A DNA stretch of 64,000 nucleotides from assembly GCA_963738445.1 (NCBI GenBank), contig CAVTWS010000011.1, positions 248,001-312,000 of the forward strand. Reading direction: 5' to 3'. Made by a program: the position numbers and the translations under genes. Origin of the DNA: CAVTWS01 sp963738445. GTDB taxonomy: Bacteria > Actinomycetota > Acidimicrobiia > Acidimicrobiales > SHLQ01. This document shows positions 34,784-43,538 of this stretch, piece after piece. Position 1 is the first letter of the stretch. Each line of letters begins with the position of its first letter. A model generated the notes under the pieces. It worked only from the letters and a program-made list of their open reading frames with translations, had not been told where the DNA came from and did not search any database.

Positions 34784-35644
34784 TTAGCTGGGGTCGGCGA
34801 TGCGCCGACCGTGACGAACGCTGCGATCGTCGGCGCCCGCGGTGCGCATGACGAGTGTCTGGGAGGCGACGCCGAGCAGCGTGCCGTCCTCGGCCCACAG
34901 GTTCGCAGTCGCGCTGCCGAATCCGTTCATCACGGCGTGCACGCGGGCGTCGACCAGTATCCACTCGGTCTCGACGAGCTCCCCGACCCGGATCGTGTTG
35001 TCGAGGCTGTTGCCGGTCACCTTGGTCCCGATCGCGTCGGAGAACTCGATCATCACGAAGTCGCCGACCACGCCGAGGTCGCCGGCGGTGACCAGGCGCC
35101 GACTGCCTGGCAACCGGTACCACGATGCCGAACGGCCGGGCCCGACGAGGCCGTCGAGCTGATCGTGTGTGCGGCCTCGGGCCACGCGCACCTCCCAGCA
35201 ACCCATCAAGGTGTCGCTGCCGCTGTAGAGGAGGCGGGGCGGGCACGAAGCCGGAGGCGGCACGTCGATCATCTGGTCGAAGACGTGCTCCGGTGTGAAC
35301 GATCGGTGCCCCAAGGCCCCGTGGGCGGTGAGTATCTCGACCTCGCCGAGGCGGAGGACGCACCGGGCCTGGGTCAGGTAGCGGCCCTCGATCTCGATCC
35401 GCACCTCGGCATCGAGCACCGCGTCGGCGCTCACGTGGGTCAGGAACTGTGCGGTCGCCCAGACGAGTGGTCGTGCCGTCGTGCCGACCATGGCTTCGAT
35501 CGCGGCGCCGAACCCACTCCCGCCGTGGAGCGCGCCGGCCGGGGTCAGCACGGTCGGTACGACCGTCATCGTCCATCGCGTGGCCGCTTCGGACCGTCGC
35601 AGGCCGAGGATCTCGTGGATGTGCATCGGGCAGGACGATCGCAC
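34784..35644 (-). CDS. Acyl-CoA thioesterase-like double-hotdog protein
   Basis: This 286-residue protein has two hotdog halves as in TesB/acyl-CoA thioesterase II-like proteins. The first half has GALHGGSGFGAAIEAMV and LTHVSADAVLDAEVRIEIEGR. The second has TKVTGNSLDNTIRVGELVETEWILVDARVHAVMNGFGSATANLW, ending with DGTLLGVASQTLVMR. It would hydrolyse a fatty or aromatic acyl-CoA to free acid and CoA. An alternative start is ATG 35626 (MHIHEIL). The last about 20 bp and stop are duplicated just downstream (34761-34801). It is divergent from the VOC gene. Confidence 0.8.
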   Translation of the reverse strand: MRSSCPMHIHEILGLRRSEAATRWTMTVVPTVLTPAGALHGGSGFGAAIEAMVGTTARPLVWATAQFLTHVSADAVLDAEVRIEIEGRYLTQARCVLRLGEVEILTAHGALGHRSFTPEHVFDQMIDVPPPASCPPRLLYSGSDTLMGCWEVRVARGRTHDQLDGLVGPGRSASWYRLPGSRRLVTAGDLGVVGDFVMIEFSDAIGTKVTGNSLDNTIRVGELVETEWILVDARVHAVMNGFGSATANLWAEDGTLLGVASQTLVMRTAGADDRSVRHGRRIADPS

Positions 35645-35694
35645 CGTGAAGGGAGGACATCAAGCCGACACGAACGGCGTCGTAGGCTCGGGAC

Positions 35695-36312
35695 GTGACC
35701 GAGATCGTCAGTACACGAACCGCAGCGGCGGTGGAGCGGCCCGGCAAACCGGCGCAGCTGAGCCACGTCGCCTACATCACCCACGACACCGCAGCCACGA
35801 CCCGCTTCTACACCGAGATGCTCGGCATGGACCTCGTCGCCGCGGTGATGGACGATTCCATCCCGTCGACGGGTGACCCGGTGCCGTACTTCCATTCGTT
35901 CTTCCGGATGGGCGATGGCTCCACGATCGCCTTCTTCGAGGCCCCCGAGCTCCCGGCGCCGGCCCCACCGACGCATCCGGCCTATGACGTCTTCCAGCAC
36001 CTGGCCATGGAGGTCGACTCACCCGCCACGGTCGATGCCTGGAAGTCGTGGCTCGAGGCCAACGGGGTCGAGGTGCTGGGACCTGTCGATCACCGGATCA
36101 TCTACAGCATCTACCTCCACGACCCGAACGGCATCCGCCTGGAGATCACCGCACCGACCGACCCGCGATGGAACGACCAGGGCGAGTCCGCAGCGGCATC
36201 GCTCGCCGACTGGGAGCTGGTGAAGCGGCGGGCCGCAGAGACCGGTGCGGACATGGCGTCGGTGCTCGCCGATCTCACCCGCCAACGCAGCCATCGGCGC
36301 GCCGAATCGTGA
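35695..36312 (+). CDS. VOC/glyoxalase-superfamily protein
   Basis: This 205-residue protein from GTG 35695 has one vicinal-oxygen-chelate module. LSHVAYITHDTAATTRFYTEMLGMDLV holds a metal His. YDVFQHLAMEVDSPATVDAWKSWLEANGVEV and IYLHDPNGIRLEITAP hold a second His and the final Glu. Such proteins are dioxygenases, isomerases or lyases. It lies 24 bp before an amidohydrolase-2 gene, which often works on the same ring-cleavage or acid products. A charged helical tail of about 45 residues follows the domain. Confidence 0.83.
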   Translation: MTEIVSTRTAAAVERPGKPAQLSHVAYITHDTAATTRFYTEMLGMDLVAAVMDDSIPSTGDPVPYFHSFFRMGDGSTIAFFEAPELPAPAPPTHPAYDVFQHLAMEVDSPATVDAWKSWLEANGVEVLGPVDHRIIYSIYLHDPNGIRLEITAPTDPRWNDQGESAAASLADWELVKRRAAETGADMASVLADLTRQRSHRRAES

Positions 36313-36336
36313 GCCACCTGAACGGAGCGCCCAGCC

Positions 36337-37539
36337 ATGGATGAGTCCCAGGTCCCGCTGATCATCTCGGTCGACGACCACGTCGTGGAACCGGCGCACC
36401 TCTGGCAGACCTGGTTGCCGGCCCGCTTCCGTGACTCCGGACCCCGGGTCGAGCGTCGTGGCGTGCGGCAGATCGAGTTCGCCGGGGCGGCCGCCTACAA
36501 GGAGGAGTTCGACGACGACTCGCCGACTCGCGCCGACACCTGGGTGTACGAGGGCATCGTCTACACGCACAAGCGGATGGTGGCCGCCGTGGGCTACCCG
36601 CGTGACGAGATGACCATGACCCCGATCACCTACGACGACATGCGCCCGGGATGTTTCGACCCCCGGGCCCGGCTCGACGACATGGACGTAAACGGAGTCG
36701 AAGCGTCCGCGTGTTACCCCACGTTCCCGCGGTTCTGCGGGCAGACCTTTGCCGAGGGGGCCGACAAGGAGTTGGGCGCGGCGTGTGTCGTGGCCTACAA
36801 CGACTGGACGGTCGACGAGTGGTGCGGAGACTCCGCCGGCCGGCTCATCCCCATCTGCCTGATCCCTCTCTGGGACGTGGCCGCAGCGGCGGCGGAGGTG
36901 CGTCGCAACGCCGCCCGCGGGGTCCGGGCGGTGGCGTTCAGCGAGATCCCCGTCCACCTGGGGCTGCCGAGCATCCACTCGGGCTATTGGGATCCGTTCT
37001 TCGCCGCGTGCGAGGAGACGGGCACCGCCGTGTGCATGCACATCGGTTCGTCGTCGCGCATGCCGGCCACGTCGCCGGACGCGCCACCGTCGGTCACCGC
37101 CACCCTCGGCTTCGGCAACGCCATGACGAGCGTCGTCGACTTCTTGTGGTCCGGCGTGCTCGTGCGGTTCCCGCGGCTCAAGCTGGCCTACGCCGAGAGC
37201 CAGATCGGCTGGCTTCCGTACGTCCTGGAACGCATCGACGACGTCTGGGAGGACAACCAGGGGTGGGCGCAGACCAAGCAGATCCCGGAGCCGCCCTCGA
37301 ACTACTTCCGTCGGAACATCTGGGGCTGCTTCTTCAAGGACCGCACGGGCATCGGCCAGCGCTACGAGATCGGGGTCGACCGGATCACCTTCGAGACCGA
37401 CTATCCCCACAGCGACTCCACCTGGCCCGACACCCGATCCGTGGTGGCAGGGCTGCTCGACGGCGTGCCCCCCGACGAGGTGCACCAGATCCTCCGCGGC
37501 AACGCCATCGAGCTCTTCGACCTGCAGGGCTTCTCCTGA
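36337..37539 (+). CDS. Amidohydrolase-2 family metal-dependent hydrolase/decarboxylase
   Basis: This 400-residue TIM-barrel protein has the amidohydrolase-2 (ACMSD-like) layout. The metal site at the N-terminus is altered to ISVDDHVVEP (DxH). A middle CMHIGSSSRMP gives the second His, and the late FETDYPHSDSTWP provides the metal Asp and His. Similar actinobacterial genes sit in steroid and aromatic-acid clusters, where members act as decarboxylases or C-C hydrolases on acids. It is probably co-transcribed with the VOC gene upstream and the acyl-CoA dehydrogenase pair downstream, though a dyad in front of the latter suggests a second promoter. Confidence 0.88.
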   Translation: MDESQVPLIISVDDHVVEPAHLWQTWLPARFRDSGPRVERRGVRQIEFAGAAAYKEEFDDDSPTRADTWVYEGIVYTHKRMVAAVGYPRDEMTMTPITYDDMRPGCFDPRARLDDMDVNGVEASACYPTFPRFCGQTFAEGADKELGAACVVAYNDWTVDEWCGDSAGRLIPICLIPLWDVAAAAAEVRRNAARGVRAVAFSEIPVHLGLPSIHSGYWDPFFAACEETGTAVCMHIGSSSRMPATSPDAPPSVTATLGFGNAMTSVVDFLWSGVLVRFPRLKLAYAESQIGWLPYVLERIDDVWEDNQGWAQTKQIPEPPSNYFRRNIWGCFFKDRTGIGQRYEIGVDRITFETDYPHSDSTWPDTRSVVAGLLDGVPPDEVHQILRGNAIELFDLQGFS

Positions 37540-37564
37540 TGGGGGTCTCCGGGCCGGCTCGTTT

Positions 37565-37580
37565 CTGACGTTGGTGTCGC
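37565..37580 (+). promoter_or_regulatory. TGAC-N6-GTC dyad, copy 4
   Basis: CTGAC-GTTGGT-GTCGC lies 58 bp upstream of the acyl-CoA dehydrogenase start at 37639. The arms match the dyad at 55687 exactly. Confidence 0.45.
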
Positions 37581-37638
37581 CTCGCCGTCGGGGGGACGAC
37601 TATCGTGCGTCCGAGGCCGGCCAGGAGGGGACACGAGC

Positions 37639-38805
37639 ATGGATCTCGCCTTCACGACCGCCGACGACGAGTTCCGCGAGGAAGTGCGCACCTGGCTCGT
37701 CGAACACGCTCCGAAGGAGCGGCGGCCGCCGGGTGGTCGCGCCATGCGCGAGTTCGACCTCGCTTGGCAACGTGTCCAGTGGGATGCGGGCTGGGCCGGG
37801 ATCGCCTGGCCGGAGGAGTACGGCGGCCGCGGCCTGTCGTTGACCCAGCAGCTGATCTGGTTCGAGGAGTACGCCCGCACCCGCCTCCCCGCGATCGACA
37901 GCCGCTTCGTCGGGCTGAGCCATGCCGGCCCGACCCTCATCGCCCGGGCCACCGACGAGCAGAAGGCGGCCCACCTGCGTCCGATCCTGCGCGGCGATGT
38001 CGTCTGGTGCCAGGGATTCTCCGAACCCGAAGCGGGATCCGACCTCGCCTCGCTGCGGACACGCGCCGAGATCGATGGCGCCGAGTTGGTCGTGACCGGC
38101 CAGAAGATCTGGACCAGCTTCGCCGACGTCGCCGATTGGCAGGAGCTGCTCGTGCGCACCGACCGCGACGTTCCCAAGCACAAGGGCATCACGTGGGTCG
38201 TCTGCGACATGCGCAGCCCGGGCATCGACATCCGGCCGATCCAGACGATGGACGGCCACGCCGATTTCGCCGAGGTCTTCTACGACGAGGTCAGGATCCC
38301 GCTGGCCAACGTCGTCGGCGGGATCAACGAAGGCTGGAGCGTCGCCATGTCCACGCTCTCGTTCGAGCGGGGGACCGCGTTCACCATCAATCAGGTCCAG
38401 TTGTCGATCCGGGTCGAGGAGCTGATCGAGATGGCCCGGCATCGGCGAGGACCGTCCGGTCGCCCGATGATCGCCGACGAACGGATCGCCGGAGAGCTGG
38501 CCCGGGCCCGCGCCGATGTCGCGGCGCTGCGGGCCATGACCTACCTCGGCATCTCCCGCAACGCCCGACGGGACCAACCCGGCCCCGAGGGCTCGATGCT
38601 GAAGCTCCGCTGGGCCGACCTGAGCAAGCACATCCACCGCCTCGCCCTCGACATCGTCGGGCCGGCAGCCATCGAGCTCTCCGGTGAGGACGACACCGCG
38701 TGGGTCGATCGTTACCTCGTGTCGTTCTCCGACTCGATCGGCGGCGGCACGTCGGAGATTCAGCGCAACATCATCGCCGAGCGGCTGCTCGGTCTGCCCC
38801 GGTGA
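37639..38805 (+). CDS. Acyl-CoA dehydrogenase, large/alpha-type subunit
   Basis: This 388-residue FAD enzyme has N-terminal helices (WDAGWAGIAWPEEYGGRGLS) and a middle beta domain with the FAD/substrate loop QGFSEPEAGSDLASLRTRAE. VTGQKIWTSFADVADW comes next, and the end reads SIGGGTSEIQRNIIAERLLGLPR, the standard FAD-contacting tail. It is followed after 25 bp by a shorter, divergent acyl-CoA dehydrogenase. This resembles the paired genes of alpha2beta2 FadE/ChsE enzymes that oxidise bulky steroid-type side-chain CoAs. The substrate is not known. ATG 37639 follows AGGAGGGG. Confidence 0.93.
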   Translation: MDLAFTTADDEFREEVRTWLVEHAPKERRPPGGRAMREFDLAWQRVQWDAGWAGIAWPEEYGGRGLSLTQQLIWFEEYARTRLPAIDSRFVGLSHAGPTLIARATDEQKAAHLRPILRGDVVWCQGFSEPEAGSDLASLRTRAEIDGAELVVTGQKIWTSFADVADWQELLVRTDRDVPKHKGITWVVCDMRSPGIDIRPIQTMDGHADFAEVFYDEVRIPLANVVGGINEGWSVAMSTLSFERGTAFTINQVQLSIRVEELIEMARHRRGPSGRPMIADERIAGELARARADVAALRAMTYLGISRNARRDQPGPEGSMLKLRWADLSKHIHRLALDIVGPAAIELSGEDDTAWVDRYLVSFSDSIGGGTSEIQRNIIAERLLGLPR

Positions 38806-38830
38806 CCCAACCCCACCCAGGAAGAGCCTC

Positions 38831-39858
38831 GTGGATCTGCTCCCCTCGCCGGAACAGCAGGAGATCACCACCTCCAGCGCCGCGTTCCTCGCCGACAACC
38901 TTCCCGCCGATCGGCGCGCGAGCTCGCCTCGTCGGTCAGCGGGGTCGACGACCGCGTCTGGTCGTCCGCGGCCGAACTCGGATGGTTCGGGCTCGGTCTG
39001 TCCGAGGATCTGGGTGGCGTCGGCGCCGGACTGGCGGACGAAGCCCTGCTGGTGCGCGAGCTGGGCCGATCGTTGGCCCCCGGACCATTCGTTTCGACGA
39101 TCCTCGCGGTTCGGCTCGCTTCGTGCGCCGGGCTCGCCGATCTCGCCGCGGCCCTCTTGGCCGGTGAGGCCCGCGCCGGGTGGGCGGTTCCCACCGGCGG
39201 GCCGGTGCCCGCGGGACCGATCGTCCGAGGCGACCTGCACCTGATCGACGCCGTCGACGCGGCGTGGGTGCTGCTCGTCGACCCGAAGGGCGCCTCGCTC
39301 CTGGCGACGGGTGCCCTGACCGACCTGCGTCCCGTGCCGTGCATCGATCCGGCAACTCGGCTGTCGCGAGCCGGGGCCGCGGGTGTCGAGTCGGCCGCCT
39401 TCGTCCCGGCCGACGAGGAACCCCTGCACGCTCGATCGCTCGTGCTGACCGCCGCGCAGCTCGTCGGCATCGTCGAGGCGACCCGTGACATCTCCGCCGC
39501 CCACGCCACTTCGAGGGTGCAGTTCGATCGACCGATCGGCGTGAACCAGGCCGTCAAGCATCCGTGCGCGGACATGGCGATCCGCTCGGAAGCGACGTGG
39601 GCCCAGACGATCTTCGCCGCCCTGGCCTACGACGAAGGCCGAGCCGATGCCCTCTTCCACGCCGTCAGCGCGCACGTGGTGGCGTCGGATGCGGCCGAGC
39701 TCAACGCCGCGGCGACCGTGCAGATCCTCGGAGGGATGGGCTTCACCGCGGAACACGTGGCGCACCTGTACGTGAAGCGGACCCATGTCCTCCAGCGCCT
39801 CGGCGGCGGCACCCACGCCCGCCTGGCGCAACTGCTCGCCCTGTCCGCCGCCCAGTAG
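38831..39858 (+). pseudogene. Acyl-CoA dehydrogenase, short/beta-type subunit, one frameshift
   Basis: From GTG 38831 (VDLLPSPEQQEITTSSAAFLADNLP) the frame is good to about 38915. A one-base change in a CGCGCG stretch then moves coding to the frame RELASSVSGVDDRVWSSAAELGWFGLGLSEDLGG, which runs intact to 39858 and ends THVLQRLGGGTHARLAQLLAL. The restored protein is about 342 residues, short for the family, and lacks the usual SEIQRN tail motif, as in the partner subunit of heteromeric FadE enzymes. The frame from 39052 would make an N-truncated product. It pairs with the gene upstream. Confidence 0.8.
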
Positions 39859-39901
39859 ACGAGGCCTGCGCCCGGTGTCGGCCGTCAACATCCCCGTTCT
39901 C

Positions 39902-39939
39902 GGTGGGTGGCGTACCCCGCAGGGGGTACGCCACCCACC
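39902..39939. terminator. Perfect 17-bp-stem hairpin between convergent genes
   Basis: GGTGGGTGGCGTACCCC (39902-39918) pairs perfectly with GGGGTACGCCACCCACC (39923-39939) around a GCAG loop. It lies between the convergent ends of the acyl-CoA dehydrogenase (39858) and crotonase (39990) genes and probably terminates in both directions. Confidence 0.75.
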
Positions 39940-39989
39940 TGGTTCGGACGTTTGGAGTTGGGTCGGGCGGGGGTGGGGTGGGGTTGGGC

Positions 39990-40792
39990 TCAGCTTGACC
40001 CGCGGCTGCGGTTCATGAAGGCGTCGACCTTGGCCCGGTGCTCGTCGCCGGTGAACAACATCGTCTGCACGAGCCGATCGACATCGCGTGCGGTACGGCG
40101 ATCCGACTGCGCGGCGGTGTCGATGGCCAGCTTGGCCAGGCCCATGGCCTCGCGGGGAGGGTGGCGAGGTGCCGGGCGAACGCCTGCGCCTGGTCGGCAA
40201 AGGTCTCCGCGGGATACACCGCGTGGACGAAACCGATGAGGCGGGCCTGTTCGGCATCGATGGTCTGCCCGGCCATCGCCAACCACTTCGTCCAGTGCGG
40301 TCCGACGAGCCGGGTGAGGCGGCTGATGCCCCCCGACCCGGGGATCACCGCCAGGTTCGCCACCTCGGGGAGCCCGAAGAACGCCGAGTCGGCCGCCAGT
40401 CGGAAATCGCAGGAGGAGCCGAGCTCGATACCGATGCCCAGACACGGACCCTGGGCGGCCAGCACGATCGGCTTCTCGATCGTCTCCAGCGTGTCGTAGA
40501 AGTCGTGCAGCGCCTGGGCGCGGTACTGGCGGCGGATCGTCGAGCCCCGAACCACTCCGTCGGTGCCGCGTCCGATGTCGACCTGGAGCTCGGCGATGTC
40601 GAGCCCGGACGTGAAGTAGCGGCCTTCGCCGGTGATCACGAGCACGCGCAACGAATCGTCGTCGGCCAGATCGGCCGCCGCCTGCTGCAGCTCGGCGAGC
40701 ATGGCGCCGGTGAGGGCGTTGAGCTTGTCGTCTCGCCGGAACGTGACGGTGACGACGCCGTCGATGTCGGATCGCGTCACATGCTCGGTCAT
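39990..40792 (-). CDS. Enoyl-CoA hydratase (crotonase), C-terminal frameshift as sequenced
   Basis: This crotonase has both catalytic Glu positions present: LGIGIELGSSCDFRLAADSAFFGLPEVANLAVIPGSGG. It is the best candidate in the window for a true enoyl-CoA hydratase. The written frame goes off at a GGGG run near 40154-40157 and stops at 40013. Shifting by one base restores EAMGLAKLAIDTAAQSDRR and a normal end FMNRSRGSS at 39990, giving about 266 residues. ATG 40792 begins MTEHVTRSDIDG. It is divergent from the P450, with a dyad in between. Confidence 0.85.
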
Positions 40793-40829
40793 GGTGGTGG
40801 TCCCCCCGTGGCCCGGGATCGCCCGGTTT

Positions 40830-40844
40830 CTGACGAAACCGTCA
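40830..40844. promoter_or_regulatory. TGAC-N6-GTC dyad, copy 5 (divergent crotonase/P450)
   Basis: CTGAC-GAAACC-GTCAT lies 37 bp upstream of the crotonase start (40792) and 62 bp upstream of the P450 start (40907), so one site could control both. Confidence 0.45.
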
Positions 40845-40906
40845 TGCTACGCTCCCGGTCCTTCGCCGTGACCCGATCGTCCGTCGGGATCGAAAGGGAG
40901 AGGCAG

Positions 40907-42148
40907 ATGACCGACACCCTGGGTTTCCACGACTCCGCGCCGATGCAACTCGACCGCACGTCGGGTTGGAGGCACTTCGCCGATCGGGGGGCCGTCTTCG
41001 AAGCCGACGGTCTCTGGTACCTGACGAGCGGCGACGCCGTCCGATTCGCCTACCAACACCCGGAGATCTTCTCCTCGGCCGGCGCCTTCGACTCGCTCGG
41101 CAGCCCGGTGCCCCTGATCCCGCTGGCGGTCGATCCCCCGGACCACATCCGGTATCGCCGCGTGCTCGATCCCATGCTGGCGCCGCGGGTGGTCAACGCC
41201 ATGGAGGACGGTCTCCGCCTCCAGATCCAGGATCTGATCGACGACTTCGTCGGTCGAGGTGAGTGCGACGCCATGGCGGACATCGCCCGCCTCTATCCCA
41301 CGCAGGTCATCCTCACGCTCTTCGGCCTGCCCCTCGAGGATCGCGATCGTTTCATCGCCTGGACCGAGGCGATCGTCGGTGCGTCGGGCGCCGGGGTCGC
41401 CAACGCCACCCCCGAGCAGCTGGAAGCCGGCATGGCGCTCTTCGGGTACCTACAGGGGCACCTCGACACCAAGCGGGCCGAACCCGGCGACGACATGCTC
41501 AGTCGGGTCATCGCCATCTCGGGTGAGGATTCCTGGTCCGACGAGCAGCTGCTGGGCCTGTGCTTCCTGTTCACCATCGCCGGTCTCGACACGGTCACGG
41601 CGGCCATCGGTTTCGTGCTGTACCACCTAGCCGGCCGCCCCGACCTGCGGAAGCGCATCCAGGACGATCCGGAGCTGGTGGCTCCGTTCATCGAAGAGGT
41701 GCTGCGCCTCGAGCTGCCGGCCCCGATGTCACCCCGGCTGACCCTCGCCGACGTGGAGCTCGAGGGCCAGCTCATACCGGCCGGCTCGTTCGTCATGGTG
41801 GTGCCCGCCGTGGCCAACCGTGAGCCCGGCGGGGGCGAGGCCGCCCCGGCCTCGTCGCCCTCCGACTCGGCACCGGACGAGATCGACATCGACCAGGGTG
41901 GTCGGGGCCATCTGAGCTTCGGCGGCGGCATCCATCGGTGCCTCGGCTCCCATCTGGCTCGACGTGAGCTCCGCCTCGTCGTCGAAGAGTTCCACCGCCG
42001 GGTGCCGGACTACCACATTCCCGACGGCGTGGAACCGGCCGTTCACTGGCCGTCGGGCACGCTCCACTTCACCACGCTGCCCCTCGTCTTCGATCGGGCA
42101 TCCGTGCTCGAGCGTCCGCCCGTCACCGGGGGGACACGGCCCGTATGA
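40907..42148 (+). CDS. Cytochrome P450
   Basis: This 413-residue bacterial class I P450 has the heme-binding loop FGGGIHRCLGSHLARREL near residue 345 with the Cys ligand. The I-helix is FTIAGLDTVTAAI (acid-alcohol pair DT) and the K-helix ExxR is EEVLR. A 20-residue Gly/Ala/Ser/Asp-rich insert (GGGEAAPASSPSDSAPDEID) precedes the heme loop, longer than usual. ATG 40907 follows GGGAGAGG. The stop overlaps the 3Fe-4S ferredoxin start in an ATGA, giving a natural electron donor pair. It probably hydroxylates a hydrophobic acid or terpenoid. Confidence 0.94.
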   Translation: MTDTLGFHDSAPMQLDRTSGWRHFADRGAVFEADGLWYLTSGDAVRFAYQHPEIFSSAGAFDSLGSPVPLIPLAVDPPDHIRYRRVLDPMLAPRVVNAMEDGLRLQIQDLIDDFVGRGECDAMADIARLYPTQVILTLFGLPLEDRDRFIAWTEAIVGASGAGVANATPEQLEAGMALFGYLQGHLDTKRAEPGDDMLSRVIAISGEDSWSDEQLLGLCFLFTIAGLDTVTAAIGFVLYHLAGRPDLRKRIQDDPELVAPFIEEVLRLELPAPMSPRLTLADVELEGQLIPAGSFVMVVPAVANREPGGGEAAPASSPSDSAPDEIDIDQGGRGHLSFGGGIHRCLGSHLARRELRLVVEEFHRRVPDYHIPDGVEPAVHWPSGTLHFTTLPLVFDRASVLERPPVTGGTRPV

Positions 42149-42339
42149 AGATCAGGATCGACATCGACCGTTGCCAGGGCCACGGCGTCTGCTACACCGT
42201 CGCCCCCGAGCTGTTCACCGACGACGACCGTGGGTACGGCGTCGTGCGGGGCGACGGCGTGGTGAGCCAGGAGCACGAGGCGGCCGCCGAGCGAGCCGGC
42301 CAACGGTGCCCGGAGCGGGCCATCGTCATCGAGCCCTAG
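42145..42339 (+). CDS. Small 3Fe-4S-type ferredoxin (P450 redox partner)
   Basis: This 64-residue ferredoxin begins MKIRIDIDRCQGHGVCYTVAPELF. Cys-x2-His-x2-Cys replaces the middle Cys of the usual CxxCxxC by His, followed by a distal CP near the end (GQRCPERAIVIEP). This is the pattern of single 3Fe-4S ferredoxins paired with actinobacterial P450s. The start overlaps the P450 stop in an ATGA, so one-to-one production is expected. No ferredoxin reductase gene is in the window. Confidence 0.92.
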   Translation: MKIRIDIDRCQGHGVCYTVAPELFTDDDRGYGVVRGDGVVSQEHEAAAERAGQRCPERAIVIEP

Positions 42340-42346
42340 CACGGCC

Positions 42347-42414
42347 GACAAGCCAGCGCTACCGAGAAGTCAGCGCAACCGAGAAGCCAGCGCGTCCGGG
42401 AAGTCAGGGAGCCC
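42347..42414. repeat. 17-bp-unit tandem array, about four units
   Basis: Units of about 17 bp (GAGAAGCCAGCGCGTCC-like) begin at 42347, 42364, 42381 and 42398, with two to six differences each. The array fills the convergent gap between ferredoxin and the crotonase end at 42423. Confidence 0.7.
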
Positions 42415-42422
42415 GACCGGGC

Positions 42423-43210
42423 CTACTGGCCGCGGAAGTCCGCCGGCCGACCCTGCACGAAGCTCTCGACCCCCTCGAGCCGGTCCCGGGTGGTCGACAC
42501 CAGCGCGATCGCGGCCCGTTCCTCCGCGAACGAGGTCGCCAGGTCGGATTCCAGCGAGCGGCGGTACAGGCGCTTGGTCAGGCCCAGCGACCGCGGACCC
42601 TGGGCGAGCCGCTCGGCGAGCGCCATGGCGGTCGGGAGCACCTCGTCGGAGGGGACGAGGCGGTTGACCACACCCCACTCGTGGAGAGTGTCCGACGTGA
42701 CCGGATCGCTCAGCAGTGCGAGCTCGTTGAGGCGGTGGAACGGGATGATGCGCGGCAGGAAGTAGGGGTCGCCGGCGTGGGGCACCATGCCCCGGCGAGC
42801 GAACACGTGGGTCCACCGCGCACCCTCGCGGGCCACGACGAGATCGGCGAGGAGGGCGAGGAGCCAGCCGGCGCCGGCGACGGTACCCCGACGGCACTGA
42901 CCATCGGGGTCTCCAACTCCCACATGACCTGGAAGAGACGGTTGAAATCCGCGGTGGCGAACCGGTAGTCGAGCGTGGTCCGGGCGGCGACGCCGTCGTT
43001 GTCGGCCACGGCGTCGGCTCCGGTGCAGAAGTCCCGATCGGTGCCGGTGACGACGATGGCCCGCACGGACGGGTCGCGATCGGCGGCCAGCAACGCCTCG
43101 GTCATCGCCCCGCACGTCGCGGTGTCGATGGCATTGCGCCGCTCGGGTCGGTGGAGCCGCACCACGAGCACGGCGTCCCGGCGTTCGAGCACCACTCCCT
43201 CGTGCTGCAC
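42423..43210 (-). pseudogene. Crotonase-family protein with one frameshift
   Basis: GTG 43210 begins MQHEGVVLERRDAVLVVRLHRPERRNAI, with GTDRDFCTGADAVAD as first oxyanion loop and WELETPMVSAVG leading to the second. At a CCCC run near 42887-42890 the frame shifts. The other frame continues GTVAGAGWLLALLADLVVAREGARWTHVFARRGMVPHAGD to the stop at 42423. Both usual hydratase Glu are absent (WLLALLAD; HVFARRG), so this subfamily does another reaction. Restored length is about 262 residues. It is flanked on both sides by 17-bp-unit arrays. Confidence 0.78.
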
Positions 43211-43249
43211 GCCCTCGTGTTCGCGCGGTCTGGCGTGATGTCCTCGCCG

Positions 43250-43329
43250 CTGGTCATGGTCGGCCGCTGGTCATGGTCGGCCCCTGGTCATCGTCGGCCC
43301 CCTGGTCATCGTCGGCCCCCTGGTCATGG
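43250..43329. repeat. 17/18-bp-unit tandem array, about five units
   Basis: Units of CTGGTCATGGTCGGCCC or CTGGTCATCGTCGGCCC repeat five times just upstream of the crotonase start at 43210. It may affect transcription of that gene by copy number, which is inference. Confidence 0.75.
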
Positions 43330-43350
43330 CCGAGGAGCCTATCGGGCCCA

Positions 43351-43488
43351 GGTGACACGACTGCCAGAAACGGCGGCGCTCGCCCGATCGGGGAGCATCC
43401 ATCTGCTATTCCGCCACACGGCACGAGCGCGGCGAGTCAGAAGGTGGCTTGCAGGTTCTAGTGTCCGGTGACACGAACGCCAGAAACG
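43351..43488. repeat. Spaced 22-bp direct repeat in the 328-bp divergent gap
   Basis: GGTGACACGA-(CT or AC)-GCCAGAAACG occurs at 43351-43372 and 43467-43488, the second 51 bp before the hydrolase start at 43539. The second copy overlaps GTGTC-CG-GTGACAC, a small dyad that could be an operator. Apart from these repeats and the array at 43250 I see no gene in 43211-43538. Confidence 0.55.
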
Positions 43489-43538
43489 AGCTCGGACCGC
43501 CGCCGGCCCGTCGTTCGTCTCCGAATCCGAGGGGAACG

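Noticed and set aside
37600..40257. 885-residue minus-strand open frame
   Set aside because: It lies antisense to two acyl-CoA dehydrogenase genes and runs across a terminator hairpin; composition is Arg/Gly/Asp-rich without domains.
42347..43329. CRISPR-like array
   Set aside because: Units are directly adjacent 17-18-bp repeats with no unique spacers and no cas genes in the window; they are simple tandem repeats.
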